From the NCBI GenBank assembly GCA_035533755.1, contig DATLTC010000056.1, forward strand, positions 31,446 to 95,445: a stretch of 64,000 nt of DNA. Reading direction: 5' to 3'. Below, in pieces: positions 43,637 to 53,973 of this stretch. A program made the position numbers and the translations under genes. The notes under the pieces are model-generated. The model had not been told where the DNA came from. It made no database searches and was given only the letters and a program-made list of their open reading frames with translations. Numbering within the stretch: position 1 is the first letter of the stretch; every line of letters begins with the position of its first letter. The DNA is from Gemmatimonadaceae bacterium (GTDB lineage: Bacteria > Gemmatimonadota > Gemmatimonadetes > Gemmatimonadales > Gemmatimonadaceae).

Positions 43637-45651
43637 TTCCTCTTCCCCGTGCCCAGGGATGGGGCTGAGCCGTGCGCGGCCCGCATGGCCGGCACTCGGT
43701 GGCAGGCCTCGCACGCCTTGCCCGGATGATGGTTGGTGTACGCCGCGTGACACGCCGTGCAGATCTGGCGGGTCCATCGGTTGAGCTGCGGCACCGTCTT
43801 GTGGCACTGGCTGCACACCGTGTGGTCCGCCACCTTGTGCTTGGCGAGCGCGCCGCCGCGATGGCAGCTCAGACATGCCGTCTGCGGCTGGTGGTGCTGC
43901 GTGTGGCAGTTGTCGCACTGCAGGTCCCGCGCGCTCATGCCGGGCGGCGTGTGGCACGCCTTGCACTCCAGCTTGGCGGCGATGTGCGCGCGGTGCGTGA
44001 AGTCGCCGGCTTTCCGGTGGACCGTGTCCGTGGGCGCGCCGCCAGGTCCGGCGTGGCAGCGCGCGCAGTTGGTCACCGGCTGCACCGGGGAATGGTGACA
44101 GCCATCGCAGCTCGCGGCGGAGCTCAGGGTGATCCCACCGTGCTGCGCGAACGGCGTGTGGCACGTGCTGCATGGCAACCCGGCGCGCAGCACGTGGCCC
44201 GTGTGGTCGAAGCTCCGGCCCTGGAAGTTGCCCTTCTGCTGCTCCACCCCCAGGTGGCACTGCAGACACTGGTTCTCGCTCACCGGCGGACCGAGGTTCA
44301 CGCTCGGCACGCGGTAGGGCAGGCCGCCGTCCTTCACGGCCTGCTGGACCAGGCTCAACGACGCCCGGAGCAGCTGGTCGGCGTAGACGATGTTGTGCGC
44401 GCCCTTGCCCGATCGCACGAACTCCAGGTTCTCGCGGGCCTCGCGCAGCAGGCTGTCGGCCACGGCGCGGCGGCGGAGCGGGGCCGCGGAGGAGGTGGCC
44501 TGCGCGGCATCCACGATCGGCCCCACGAGCTGCACCTTCCGCTCCATCTGCGATTCCCAGCCCGGCAGCACGTTGGCGTACTTGATGCCGTGGCACGACA
44601 TGCACGACGACTCGCCGGTCACCTGCACCGTGTCGTGGCCCGGCAGCTTGGACGCCTGGTTGTGGCAGCCCACGCAGGACACCCGTGCCGTGTACATGGC
44701 GCTGGGGGTCTGCTTCACGCCGTGCCCGCCGATGCCGGCGTAGAGTTTCTGCTCGTCCTTGTGCACGCTGGTGTGGCAGCTCTTGCAGTCCAACTCCACG
44801 TTCGTGGTGAGCGACACCACCTTGTGGTCGAGCGCCGTGTGACACTGGATGCACGCGATGTTGTGCTGCGTGACGTGCACCGTGTGCAGCAGGGTGGGGT
44901 TGTTGAACTTGGCCAGGCGGGCGGGCTCGTTGTGGCAGCTGATGCACCGCGCCTGATCCGCGGCGCCCGTCCCGTGCGTCACCTGGTTGTGGCAGGACAG
45001 GCAGTCGATCCGGTCCTTGACGTATTGGGGGTGGTCGATCACGTAGCCTTCGGGCGACGTCACCCTGGGCGGCGAGGGGTGGCAGCCCGTGCAGCCGGCG
45101 AGCGGCCGGCCCGCCGGGCGATCCTTGAAATGGCAGAGGAAGCACGTGCCTTCGGTGACCGCGATGTGCGTGCCCTGCACGATCTGGGAATGGCAGCTCG
45201 TGCAGTGCAGTTGCATGCCGTTCCGCACTTCGCCCAGGTGCTTGGTGTGGTCGAACTGCACGCCCTTGTAATCGACGCGGCCCTCGATCAGCCGGTTGGA
45301 GTGGCAGCCCGAGCGCAGGCACGACGCGTCCTCGATCTCCGCCCACGGACGCGTGCTGGTGGCGCCCGTGAAGTCCTTCACCACCATGTTCGCGGCCTGG
45401 ATCTTGGTCATCGCCTCGGCCTTGATCCCCGGCGCGATGTGGCACTTGATGCAGGGAACGTTGCGGTGGGTCGAGGTGGTCCACGACTTGTAATACGGCT
45501 GCATGATGTGGCAGCTGCCGCAGAACCAGGGCTGGCTGGACACCTGGACGAACCCCACGGTGCCCACGGCCCCGAGGATGATCGTGAGGATGGCGGCCGG
45601 AATGAGGAACCGGGCGAACTTCGACAGGCGCCGGCGTACCGCGGGTGACAT
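43633..45651 (-). CDS. 22-heme membrane-anchored cytochrome c (NapC/NrfH-like start)
   Basis: A 672-residue protein with an N-terminal membrane helix (FLIPAAILTIILGAVGTVGFV) and, straight after it, WFCGSCHIMQPYYKSW, as in NapC/NrfH quinol dehydrogenases. I count 21 CXXCH sites and one CX4CH (CLRSGCH at about residue 111). Residues about 350-500 repeat the module of the 14-heme protein (GKGAHNIVYADQLLRASL; FDHTGHVLRAGLPCSTCH). It could receive electrons from the adjacent cytochrome b/9-heme pair or directly from quinol. Confidence 0.9.
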   Translation of the reverse strand: MSPAVRRRLSKFARFLIPAAILTIILGAVGTVGFVQVSSQPWFCGSCHIMQPYYKSWTTSTHRNVPCIKCHIAPGIKAEAMTKIQAANMVVKDFTGATSTRPWAEIEDASCLRSGCHSNRLIEGRVDYKGVQFDHTKHLGEVRNGMQLHCTSCHSQIVQGTHIAVTEGTCFLCHFKDRPAGRPLAGCTGCHPSPPRVTSPEGYVIDHPQYVKDRIDCLSCHNQVTHGTGAADQARCISCHNEPARLAKFNNPTLLHTVHVTQHNIACIQCHTALDHKVVSLTTNVELDCKSCHTSVHKDEQKLYAGIGGHGVKQTPSAMYTARVSCVGCHNQASKLPGHDTVQVTGESSCMSCHGIKYANVLPGWESQMERKVQLVGPIVDAAQATSSAAPLRRRAVADSLLREARENLEFVRSGKGAHNIVYADQLLRASLSLVQQAVKDGGLPYRVPSVNLGPPVSENQCLQCHLGVEQQKGNFQGRSFDHTGHVLRAGLPCSTCHTPFAQHGGITLSSAASCDGCHHSPVQPVTNCARCHAGPGGAPTDTVHRKAGDFTHRAHIAAKLECKACHTPPGMSARDLQCDNCHTQHHQPQTACLSCHRGGALAKHKVADHTVCSQCHKTVPQLNRWTRQICTACHAAYTNHHPGKACEACHRVPAMRAAHGSAPSLGTGKRN

Positions 45652-45655
45652 GGCG

Positions 45656-46921
45656 TTATCCGTCCCGGTGTTCGGCGTCCCTTCTGCGCAGCGCCCTGAG
45701 CGCCAGCCATGCCAGCACCACGGCCGAGAGCGACAGGAACCAGAGCGGCAGGAGGAGCAGCTTGTGCTCCCAGCGCTGCTCCCGGCTCGTGTTGGCGGCG
45801 TTGTTCAGGTCCACCGACACCGAACGCACTCTCCGGCCGAGATCGTCCACCTTGGCGAGATCGAGGCCGTGCTGGGCCTGCGCGATCTGCAGGTAGTAGG
45901 TCAGGGCTTCCTGATACCGGAACTGGTAGTAACCAACCCGCTGGCCCGCGAGCGACAGCACCTCCACCGCGCGCTTGGCCGATGCCATGTCCTCGCTGGC
46001 CTGCACCACGCTGCGCTGGAGGTCGATGCCCATCTGATGGAGCCGCGTGTCCGAGGCGTGGCACTTGTCGCACGTCTCGCCGATCTTCTCGATCGGCACG
46101 CCCGCCGTGCTGTGGTTGGTGTGGCATGCCAGGCAGCCGCGCAGCTTGCCGGCCTTGGACGCCGCGCCGTGCGGCCCCTGCGCGAACGACTGGCCCACCA
46201 GCGCGTGACACTGCCCGCAGACGCTGGCCACCTGGGTGCCCGTGGGCGGGAGCGCGGAGTGCGCGCCGTGGCACGAGATGCACGTGGGCGCCGCGAAGTT
46301 CTGCTTCTGGAACAGGGCCACGCCGTGCGCACTGGCGCGGAACTGATCGAGCTGGTCCGTGCGCAGGTGGTACTTCGCCATGAGCTTCTCGTCCGAATGG
46401 CAGTGCGCGCAGGTGCCCGGGATGTTGGTCGGGTACACGCGGCTTCGGGCGTCGTACGGGGGATAGATGATGTGGGTCCCGTGGCAGTCCGTGCACGTGG
46501 GCGCATTCGTGTCGTGCTCCCCGAACAGCAGCTGGCCGTGCCGGCTCGTCCGGAACTCCTCGAGCTGCCCCGTGGGCAGACCGTACTGCCGCATGCGGTT
46601 CGGGTTCGAATGGCAGGAGCCGCACAGTTGGGCCGTCTGGACCTTGCTCGGCGAGCCGATGAAGTTGCCCTGATGGCCGTCGGGCAGGGTGCGGACGTCG
46701 GCATTGCCCCCGTGGCAGCTGACGCAGGTGACCCCGTGCTGGGAGTGCACGCCGACGGTGGCCGCTTCGCGCTGCGCCGCGTGACAGGCGAGGCAGCCGT
46801 TGGCCGTGTCCTGGACCACGATGGGGCTCTGGAATGCGGACGCCGTCATCGCGCGCGCGGCGGCGGGCAGCGCGCCGAGCACGGCCACGCCTAGCAGCAT
46901 CCTGATCACGACGCGTCTCAT
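45656..46921 (-). CDS. Nine-heme cytochrome c with C-terminal membrane helix
   Basis: A 421-residue protein: signal peptide (to about residue 24), nine CXXCH sites from CLACH to CDKCH, a heme-free helical segment (about 285-370) and a C-terminal membrane helix (LLLPLWFLSLSAVVLAWLAL). It resembles the 11-heme protein: CTDCHGTHIIYPPYDARSRV against CTTCHGTHHILGADDPRSPT. Its ATG overlaps the cytochrome b stop (ATGA), so it is the likely acceptor for that cytochrome b. Confidence 0.9.
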   Translation of the reverse strand: MRRVVIRMLLGVAVLGALPAAARAMTASAFQSPIVVQDTANGCLACHAAQREAATVGVHSQHGVTCVSCHGGNADVRTLPDGHQGNFIGSPSKVQTAQLCGSCHSNPNRMRQYGLPTGQLEEFRTSRHGQLLFGEHDTNAPTCTDCHGTHIIYPPYDARSRVYPTNIPGTCAHCHSDEKLMAKYHLRTDQLDQFRASAHGVALFQKQNFAAPTCISCHGAHSALPPTGTQVASVCGQCHALVGQSFAQGPHGAASKAGKLRGCLACHTNHSTAGVPIEKIGETCDKCHASDTRLHQMGIDLQRSVVQASEDMASAKRAVEVLSLAGQRVGYYQFRYQEALTYYLQIAQAQHGLDLAKVDDLGRRVRSVSVDLNNAANTSREQRWEHKLLLLPLWFLSLSAVVLAWLALRALRRRDAEHRDG

Positions 46922-48210
46922 CGGGCACCTCCGGGGCGCGGTGTGCCCGCCGGTGGCACGGCCGGCGATGATGGAGGCGCGAGGCGCGGCAGCGCGGGTC
47001 CCGGTGGCGTCAGGGGCTGTTGGAACGGCGTCAACTCGCCGGACGCCGACACCGGCACGGACCGCAGCTGCCAGCCGGCCGCCCAGGCGACGGCGAATCC
47101 GAGAAAGAACACCACGCCCAGGGTGGTCATGATGGGGCGCTTGCTCAGACGGCGCTCCGGCGCTCGATCGAACAGCGGCACCAGCACCATCACGGCGCCG
47201 AGGAGCAGGAACCCGCCAAAGCCCCATGCGCCCAGATAGTAGATGAGCGCGCGGGAAACGTCGGCCGCGATCCACGTCGAGAGCATCGACGCCGGCGCCA
47301 GGGCCGGGTTCGCGGGCGCCGCCACATCGCGCGGGTAGAGCGCGGCCGCCGTGACCACCAGCGTGAGCACCAGCACGCCCACGATCAGCGAACGCAGGAA
47401 GTGGTGCGGGAAGAACGGGACGCCTGATTCATCGTCGGGGCCCACGTCCTCGGAGGCCGCGCTCGCCGGCGGCGCGACGCCGTGCTTGCGCACGAGGGTG
47501 AAATGCAGCACCAGCAGCACCAGCGCCACCCAGGGCAGCACGATGACGTGGAGCGCGAAGAATCGGCTCAACGTGGCGCCCGAGACCAGCGGGTCGCCCC
47601 GGAGGATCTCGACCAGCGCGCCCCCCGCCAGCGGCACGCGGCCGAGGATGCTCAGGCCTTCGGTCACCGTCCAGTAGGCCCACTGATCCCAGGGGAGCAG
47701 GTACCCGGTGGCGCCGAACGCGAAGATGACGAAGAGCAGCAGCAGGCCCACGAGCCAGTTCGTCTCGCGCGGCGGCTTGTAGGCGGCGCCGAAGAAGACG
47801 CGGGCCATGTGGGCCAGCGCCGCGAGCACGATCAGGTTGGCGGCCCAGACGTGCACGTCGCGCATGAGCCAGCCCAGCGTGACGCCCGACACGATGTTCT
47901 GGATGCTCTGGTACGCCTCCTCCGCCGATGGCCGGTAGTAGAAGGAGAGCAGTACGCCGGTCACGACCAGCACCATGAACAGCAGGTACGTGATGCCGCC
48001 GAAGGCGTGCCGCCAGCCGGCGTGTCGCGACAGGCGGTGGCGTAGCGACTTGCGGAATGCCTGGTCGATGGGCAGGCGGGTATCGATGCGTCCGTAGAGC
48101 AGGCCGACAAACCGCAGGATCGCGAGCAGGCTGGCGTCGGTGCTGGCTTTCAGGTCATCCCAGAAGCGCTTGCCCCACGCCGTCGTCGCCCTCCACCCAC
48201 GCCCCAGCAT
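46918..48210 (-). CDS. b6-type cytochrome b lacking PEWY
   Basis: A 430-residue protein fusing a cytochrome b6-like part (about 30-250) and a subunit-IV-like part (about 265-390). Heme-b ligands are His120/His134 and His221/His236; the second pair is 15 apart, the b6 spacing. In the subunit-IV part, where bc complexes have PEWY, the aligned sequence is STWI (residues 311-314), so the Qo glutamate is missing. A Pro-rich tail ends the protein. It follows the Rieske-like gene by 1 bp. Probably a quinol oxidase without electron bifurcation. Confidence 0.88.
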   Translation of the reverse strand: MLGRGWRATTAWGKRFWDDLKASTDASLLAILRFVGLLYGRIDTRLPIDQAFRKSLRHRLSRHAGWRHAFGGITYLLFMVLVVTGVLLSFYYRPSAEEAYQSIQNIVSGVTLGWLMRDVHVWAANLIVLAALAHMARVFFGAAYKPPRETNWLVGLLLLFVIFAFGATGYLLPWDQWAYWTVTEGLSILGRVPLAGGALVEILRGDPLVSGATLSRFFALHVIVLPWVALVLLVLHFTLVRKHGVAPPASAASEDVGPDDESGVPFFPHHFLRSLIVGVLVLTLVVTAAALYPRDVAAPANPALAPASMLSTWIAADVSRALIYYLGAWGFGGFLLLGAVMVLVPLFDRAPERRLSKRPIMTTLGVVFFLGFAVAWAAGWQLRSVPVSASGELTPFQQPLTPPGPALPRLAPPSSPAVPPAGTPRPGGAR

Positions 48211-48211
48211 G

Positions 48212-48667
48212 CTATGGCCTCCCCACGTAGACGACGCCTTCGCGCACGAACACGGGATACCGTTGGAGCGGCACCGTGGTCAGGCCCCGCACCACGTTGC
48301 CCTGCAGATCGTACACGATGTAGGTGCACGGAGAGAGCACGCGCAGCGACGTGGGATCCCAGTCCAGAATGCAGCCGTCGGTGGGCGATGTGCCCTGCAG
48401 CCCGGCGTACGACTGTTCCCCGGTCCGCACCACGAGGATGACGTGCGTGCCCCAGTCCACCACGCGACTGGCCCCGACCGGGAACTGGGCCTGGGGCGCC
48501 ACCACGAACGCGGGCTGCAACTCCGCCAACTGCAGACGCTCGGGGGGCAACAGATACAGGAAGGCGGCCAGTGCCAGCGCGACCACCATCAGCGCGACAA
48601 TGCCGCCCAGTAGATACTCGCTGAAGCCGGGCTCCCATGGGGCATCGCCGGCTTCGGACTCCGTCAT
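48212..48667 (-). CDS. Rieske-like protein without 2Fe-2S ligands
   Basis: A 151-residue protein with one N-terminal membrane helix (YLLGGIVALMVVALALAAFL) and a soluble domain whose end (GVVYVGRP after PLQRYPVFVREG) matches Rieske proteins. Against CTHLGC it has SPTDGC (94-99) and against CPCHGS it has SPCTYI (112-117): both Cys and both His ligands are replaced by Ser and Thr, while the two disulfide Cys (99, 114) remain. It should not bind a cluster. Start uncertain: ATG 48667 lacks a ribosome-binding site; GTG 48679 lies 10 bp after AGGAG. First gene of the minus redox operon. Confidence 0.75.
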   Translation of the reverse strand: MTESEAGDAPWEPGFSEYLLGGIVALMVVALALAAFLYLLPPERLQLAELQPAFVVAPQAQFPVGASRVVDWGTHVILVVRTGEQSYAGLQGTSPTDGCILDWDPTSLRVLSPCTYIVYDLQGNVVRGLTTVPLQRYPVFVREGVVYVGRP

Positions 48668-48835
48668 CGGGGACGTCACGACCACACCGCTCCTGCTCTG
48701 TGAGATCTCATCGTTGCGATCCGGAATGCATTCGCGAGCACCAATCTCCTCGGTGTTCCCCACACCTCTGTCGGGAGAAGCCTGAATCTGTGTCGGGCCA
48801 CTGGAGGCCCCGCGGACGGGGCCCCCGCCCGGAGA

Positions 48836-49288
48836 TCAGCCCTTGGTGGGCTTCTTCGTGTTCGCCGCGTGCAGGCTCTGGAGCGTGCTGTCGCTGAGCA
48901 TCTGCGTGGTGCTGTTGCTGCGCCGCCGGATCTCGGCGCTGGCGCTGTCGGCGAGCTTCTTGTTGCCCATCTTCTCGGCCACCATGTAGATGCCGAAGAA
49001 GGGGGCGGCGTTCAGCGGCGCCTGCTCGGAGGCGCTGCGATAGTTCTTGAGTGCATCGGCATACTTGCCGGCGCGATACGCCATGTTGCCGCTGTCGAGC
49101 GCCGCCTTGGCGGCCGCGGACATCGCGTCGTGCGGATTGGCCGTGCTGTCGGGCGCGCCCGCCGCCATCTGGGCGATCGGGACCTTGGGCTGCTCCTGCT
49201 GACTCTTCGAGCATGCCCCGAACACGACCACCGCCGGCAGGGCGAGAACTGCGATGGCGCGGAACGCGCCACGGGAAACTTCGGACAT
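48836..49288 (-). CDS. TPR-like lipoprotein
   Basis: A 150-residue secreted protein with a lipoprotein-type signal ending FGACSK. A helical region (about 60-110: GNMAYRAGKYADALKNYRSASEQAPLNAAPFFG) looks like one or two tetratricopeptide repeats. It lies between the minus redox operon and the divergent hydrogenase operon and may help assemble one of them; this is only inferred from position. Confidence 0.75.
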   Translation of the reverse strand: MSEVSRGAFRAIAVLALPAVVVFGACSKSQQEQPKVPIAQMAAGAPDSTANPHDAMSAAAKAALDSGNMAYRAGKYADALKNYRSASEQAPLNAAPFFGIYMVAEKMGNKKLADSASAEIRRRSNSTTQMLSDSTLQSLHAANTKKPTKG

Positions 49289-49572
49289 AGTGACCTCGGG
49301 ACGTGGGCTTCAGTGAACGCTCCAACCGAGGTCAAGTATCACGACGTCGGGTATTCCCTCGCAGCCGGTCATTTGCCCCGATCACCGTAAGGAAATCCCG
49401 CACGATTCTGTCGGTGCAATGCCCGTCGGGCTTCAGGGGTTCGCTTCTGTGCGGCGCCGCGCCCGGGATGGAACGTGCGAGCACGCGATTGCATCATCGC
49501 GGCCCGCGGACGTCGGGGGGGTCCTCCCCGGTGGGGCCGCACTCACACCAACCCATCCTGGGGGGTTGCGTC
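49289..49572. promoter_or_regulatory. Hydrogenase operon upstream region
   Basis: A 284-bp divergent gap between the lipoprotein gene and the hydrogenase operon. It has no convincing ORF and must contain the hydrogenase promoter. A run of G's (GGGGGG) about 10 bp before the ATG probably acts as the ribosome-binding site. No NtrC/HoxA-type sigma-54 site was recognised. Confidence 0.4.
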
Positions 49573-50716
49573 ATGCTCACCCCAACCACGCACGCGTGGT
49601 CTGACGACGAGGCGCTGGGCGGATATCTGGGCCGCCGCGGCATCAGCCGGCGCGACTTCATCGAATTCTGCGGACAGATGGCGGCTGTCCTCGGATTGAG
49701 CAGTCTGGCGGTTCCGAGAATCGCCGAGGCCATGGAGTCGCTCCAGCGGCCGACCGTCATCTGGCTGCAACTGCAGGAATGCACCGGGTGCGTGGAGAGC
49801 GTGATCCGCTCATCGGACCCGACGATCGGCGATCTGGTGCTCGACGTCATCTCGCTCGATTTTATGGATACACTCATGGCGGCCTCGGGCACGGCCGCCG
49901 AGAAGGCGCTGGACGACTCGCGCAAGAAGAACGCCGGCAAGTACGTGCTGATCGTCACCGGGTCGGTGCCCACGAACGAGCACGGCATCTATACGATGAT
50001 CGGCGGCAAGACGGCGCGATCGCTGCTCGAGGAGACGGCCAGGGACGCGGCGGCGGTGATCGCCGTCGGCGCCTGCGCCCACTGGGGCAGCGTGCAGGCC
50101 TCCAAGCCCAACCCCACCGGGGCGGTCGGCGTCTCGGAGATCGTGAAGGACAAGCCGGTGCTGAACATCGCGGGCTGCCCGCCGATCGCCGACGTGATCA
50201 CGGCCACGGTGGTGCACTTCCTCACCTTCGGCCGCCTGCCCGAGACCGACGCCGACGGGCGCCCGCTGTTCGCCTACGGCAACCGCATCCACGACCAGTG
50301 CCCGCGCCGCGCGCACTACGACGCCGGCCAGTTCGTGGAGGAGTTCGACGACCGCGGGGCGCGCGAGGGGTGGTGCCTGTACGAGGTGGGGTGCAAGGGG
50401 CCGGCGACCTTCTCGCCCTGTCCGATCTTCATGTGGAATTCGCACACCGACTTCCCGATCGGCGCCGGCCATCCGTGTCTCGGATGCACCGAGCGCAACT
50501 TCTGGGACACGATGTCGCCGTTCTACAACCGTCTGCCCAACGTGGCGGGCGTGGGCGTGGAGCACACGGCCGACATCCTCGGCGCCGCCCTCGCGGTGGG
50601 CGCGGTGGCCGGCGTCGCCGCTCACGCGGCGGCCACCGGCATCTATCAGCTCCGTTCGCGGCGGGCCGACGCGGCCGCCCAGCAACCACCGAGCGCAACC
50701 GGCCGGGAGGACAGCC

Positions 50717-50730
<14 letters not shown>
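49573..50730 (+). CDS. hyaA: [NiFe] hydrogenase small subunit, group 1
   Basis: A 385-residue iron-sulfur subunit exported by the Tat system: SRRDFIEF (Arg26-Arg27) precedes a hydrophobic stretch. Proximal-cluster ligands begin with ECTGC (Cys70, Cys73) and continue in GACAHWGS and AGCPPI. Distal (His-x2-Cys in IHDQC, then two Cys) and medial 3Fe-4S (SPCPIFMWN, GHPCLGC) motifs are present. The two extra Cys of oxygen-tolerant enzymes are Gly72 and Ser here. A C-terminal hydrophobic helix (about 330-355) anchors it in the membrane. Overlaps hyaB by 14 bp. Confidence 0.94.
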
Positions 50731-52428
<1,698 letters not shown>

Positions 52429-52432
<4 letters not shown>

Positions 52433-53205
52433 CTCCCCTCGATGCCAAACACGCGCGCGGATCGCCCTGGCCGTCGATCGACGAACGCGCGGGCGCGATG
52501 ACGTCCGAGCCGGTCATCGCGCGCGGTGGCCGGTCGGAACAGTGGGTGTATCTGTGGCACTGGCCCATCCGCGCCATGCACTGGGCGGCGGCGGTGAGCA
52601 TCGTCGTCCTCGCCGTGACCGGATTCTGGATCGGGCGGCCGTACTTCCTCACCGGCGGCGCCAGTCAGACGTTCGGGCTGCAGTACGTGCGGCTCGTGCA
52701 CTTCATCGCCGCCGGCGTGCTCGTGGCCACCGCCATCGTCCGTATCTACTGGCTGTTCATGGGCGACCGGTTCGAACGGCTCCCGGCGCTGTTCCCGGTG
52801 CGCAAGCGCGACTGGGCGAATCTGTGGAAGATGGTCAAGTTCTACCTGCTCATCCACCCGGAACGCGCGCCGCGCTACCTGGGCCACAACCCGCTCCAGC
52901 AGTTGTCATATACGTTCACCTATCTGATGGCAGGGGTCCTGGTCGTCACCGGGTTCATCATGTTCGGCGAGGCCAATCCGCAGGGCGTGTTCATGCACAC
53001 CTTCGGCCACCTCGCCGTCTACCTCGGCGGGTTCCAGTGGGTCCGCGTGATCCACCACGTGGCCGCCTGGTATTTCCCGCTGTTCATCATCCTCCACGTG
53101 TATCTCGCGATCCGCGCCGATCTCCTGGAGCGGAGCGGAGCGATCTCGTCGATCGTCAGCGGGGGCCGGTTCGTGGCCACCGACGAGCATTACGCGGATG
53201 AATGA
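52429..53205 (+). CDS. hyaC: Hydrogenase cytochrome b subunit
   Basis: A 258-residue protein with four to five membrane helices and His residues placed for two b hemes (HWPIRAMHWAAAVS, LVHFIAAGV, VRVIHHVAAWYF, FIILHVYLAIR). It passes electrons from the hydrogenase small subunit to the quinone pool. The start at 52429 overlaps the large-subunit stop; the 35 residues before the first helix are more than usual, and ATG 52498 is an alternative. It overlaps hyaD by 8 bp. Confidence 0.92.
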
Positions 53206-53737
53206 GCCGCGCGCGGGCGATGTCGTCGTCGGGCTGGGCAACCCGATCATGGGCGACGACGGCGTCGGCCTCGCGGCGCTGGAACGGCTGCGGGAGGGGT
53301 GGGAGATCCCCGCCGCGGTGGAGTTGGTGGATGGGGGCACGTGGGGGATGACGCTGCTGCCCCTCATCGAGTCGTCGGAGCGCATCCTGTTCCTCGATGC
53401 GATCCGCACCGGGCGGCCCATCGGCGCCGCCGTCACCCTTCGGGGCGCCGAGATCCCCCGGCAGGTGGCGCTCAAGGTGTCGCAGCATCAGATCGATCTC
53501 CGTGAGGTGCTGGCCGTGGCCGAGTTCCGCGGCACCCTGCCGCCGGAGATGGTCGCCGTGGGCCTCGAGCCGGCCACGTTCGAGCTCGGCGATCCGATGA
53601 CGCCGGCCGTGGCCGACAACATCGATCTGGTGGTGGAGATGGCGGTGGAGCAGCTCCGTGCGTGGGGGCACCGCTGCGCGCCGAGGCCGGTCGTCCGTGT
53701 GCCGGGGGTGGGGGACCGGTCGTCGTGCACGAGATGA
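53198..53737 (+). CDS. hyaD: Hydrogenase maturation endopeptidase
   Basis: A 179-residue protease of the HyaD/HupD family that cuts the large-subunit tail after nickel insertion. GLGNPIMGDDGVG, DGGTWGM, ILFLDAI and SQHQIDL contain the acidic and His residues that sense nickel. The C-terminus, about 20 residues longer than usual, overlaps the start of the hypA gene. Confidence 0.92.
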   Translation: MNEPRAGDVVVGLGNPIMGDDGVGLAALERLREGWEIPAAVELVDGGTWGMTLLPLIESSERILFLDAIRTGRPIGAAVTLRGAEIPRQVALKVSQHQIDLREVLAVAEFRGTLPPEMVAVGLEPATFELGDPMTPAVADNIDLVVEMAVEQLRAWGHRCAPRPVVRVPGVGDRSSCTR

Positions 53738-53973
53738 GCGTTGCCATGGAGATCTGCCGCATCGTCGACCAGAAGTACGATCGCGCGGCGGGCACCCTGG
53801 TGACCGTGGGCGTCGAGATCGGCGATGACTCCGGGCTCGAGTTCGGGAATCTGGAATTCTGCCTCGAGACGCTGCTGTCGCAGCCGCCCTTCGGCGGCGC
53901 CAAACCGTTGTTCGACCGCAAGCCCGGAAGCGTGCTCCGGGTGAGCTATCTGGAGCTGGACGATGGCCATTAG
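53725..53973 (+). CDS. hypA: Short HypA lacking the zinc domain
   Basis: An 82-residue HypA-like nickel chaperone. GTG 53725 gives the conserved start M-H-E-M-S, with His2 and Glu3 as nickel ligands, then IGDDSGLEFGNLEFCLETL as in HypA. The two CxxC zinc motifs, and the roughly 35 residues holding them, are absent; the sequence goes straight to a closing strand (VLRVSYLEL). Full-length HypA is about 115 residues. It overlaps hyaD by 13 bp and hypB by 11 bp, so it is in a conserved operon place. Confidence 0.8.
   Translation: MHEMSVAMEICRIVDQKYDRAAGTLVTVGVEIGDDSGLEFGNLEFCLETLLSQPPFGGAKPLFDRKPGSVLRVSYLELDDGH

Noticed and set aside
46918..48667. Canonical cytochrome bc1/b6f complex
   Set aside because: The Rieske partner lacks all cluster ligands, PEWY is missing and no cytochrome c1/f gene is present, so a normal Q-cycle complex is unlikely.
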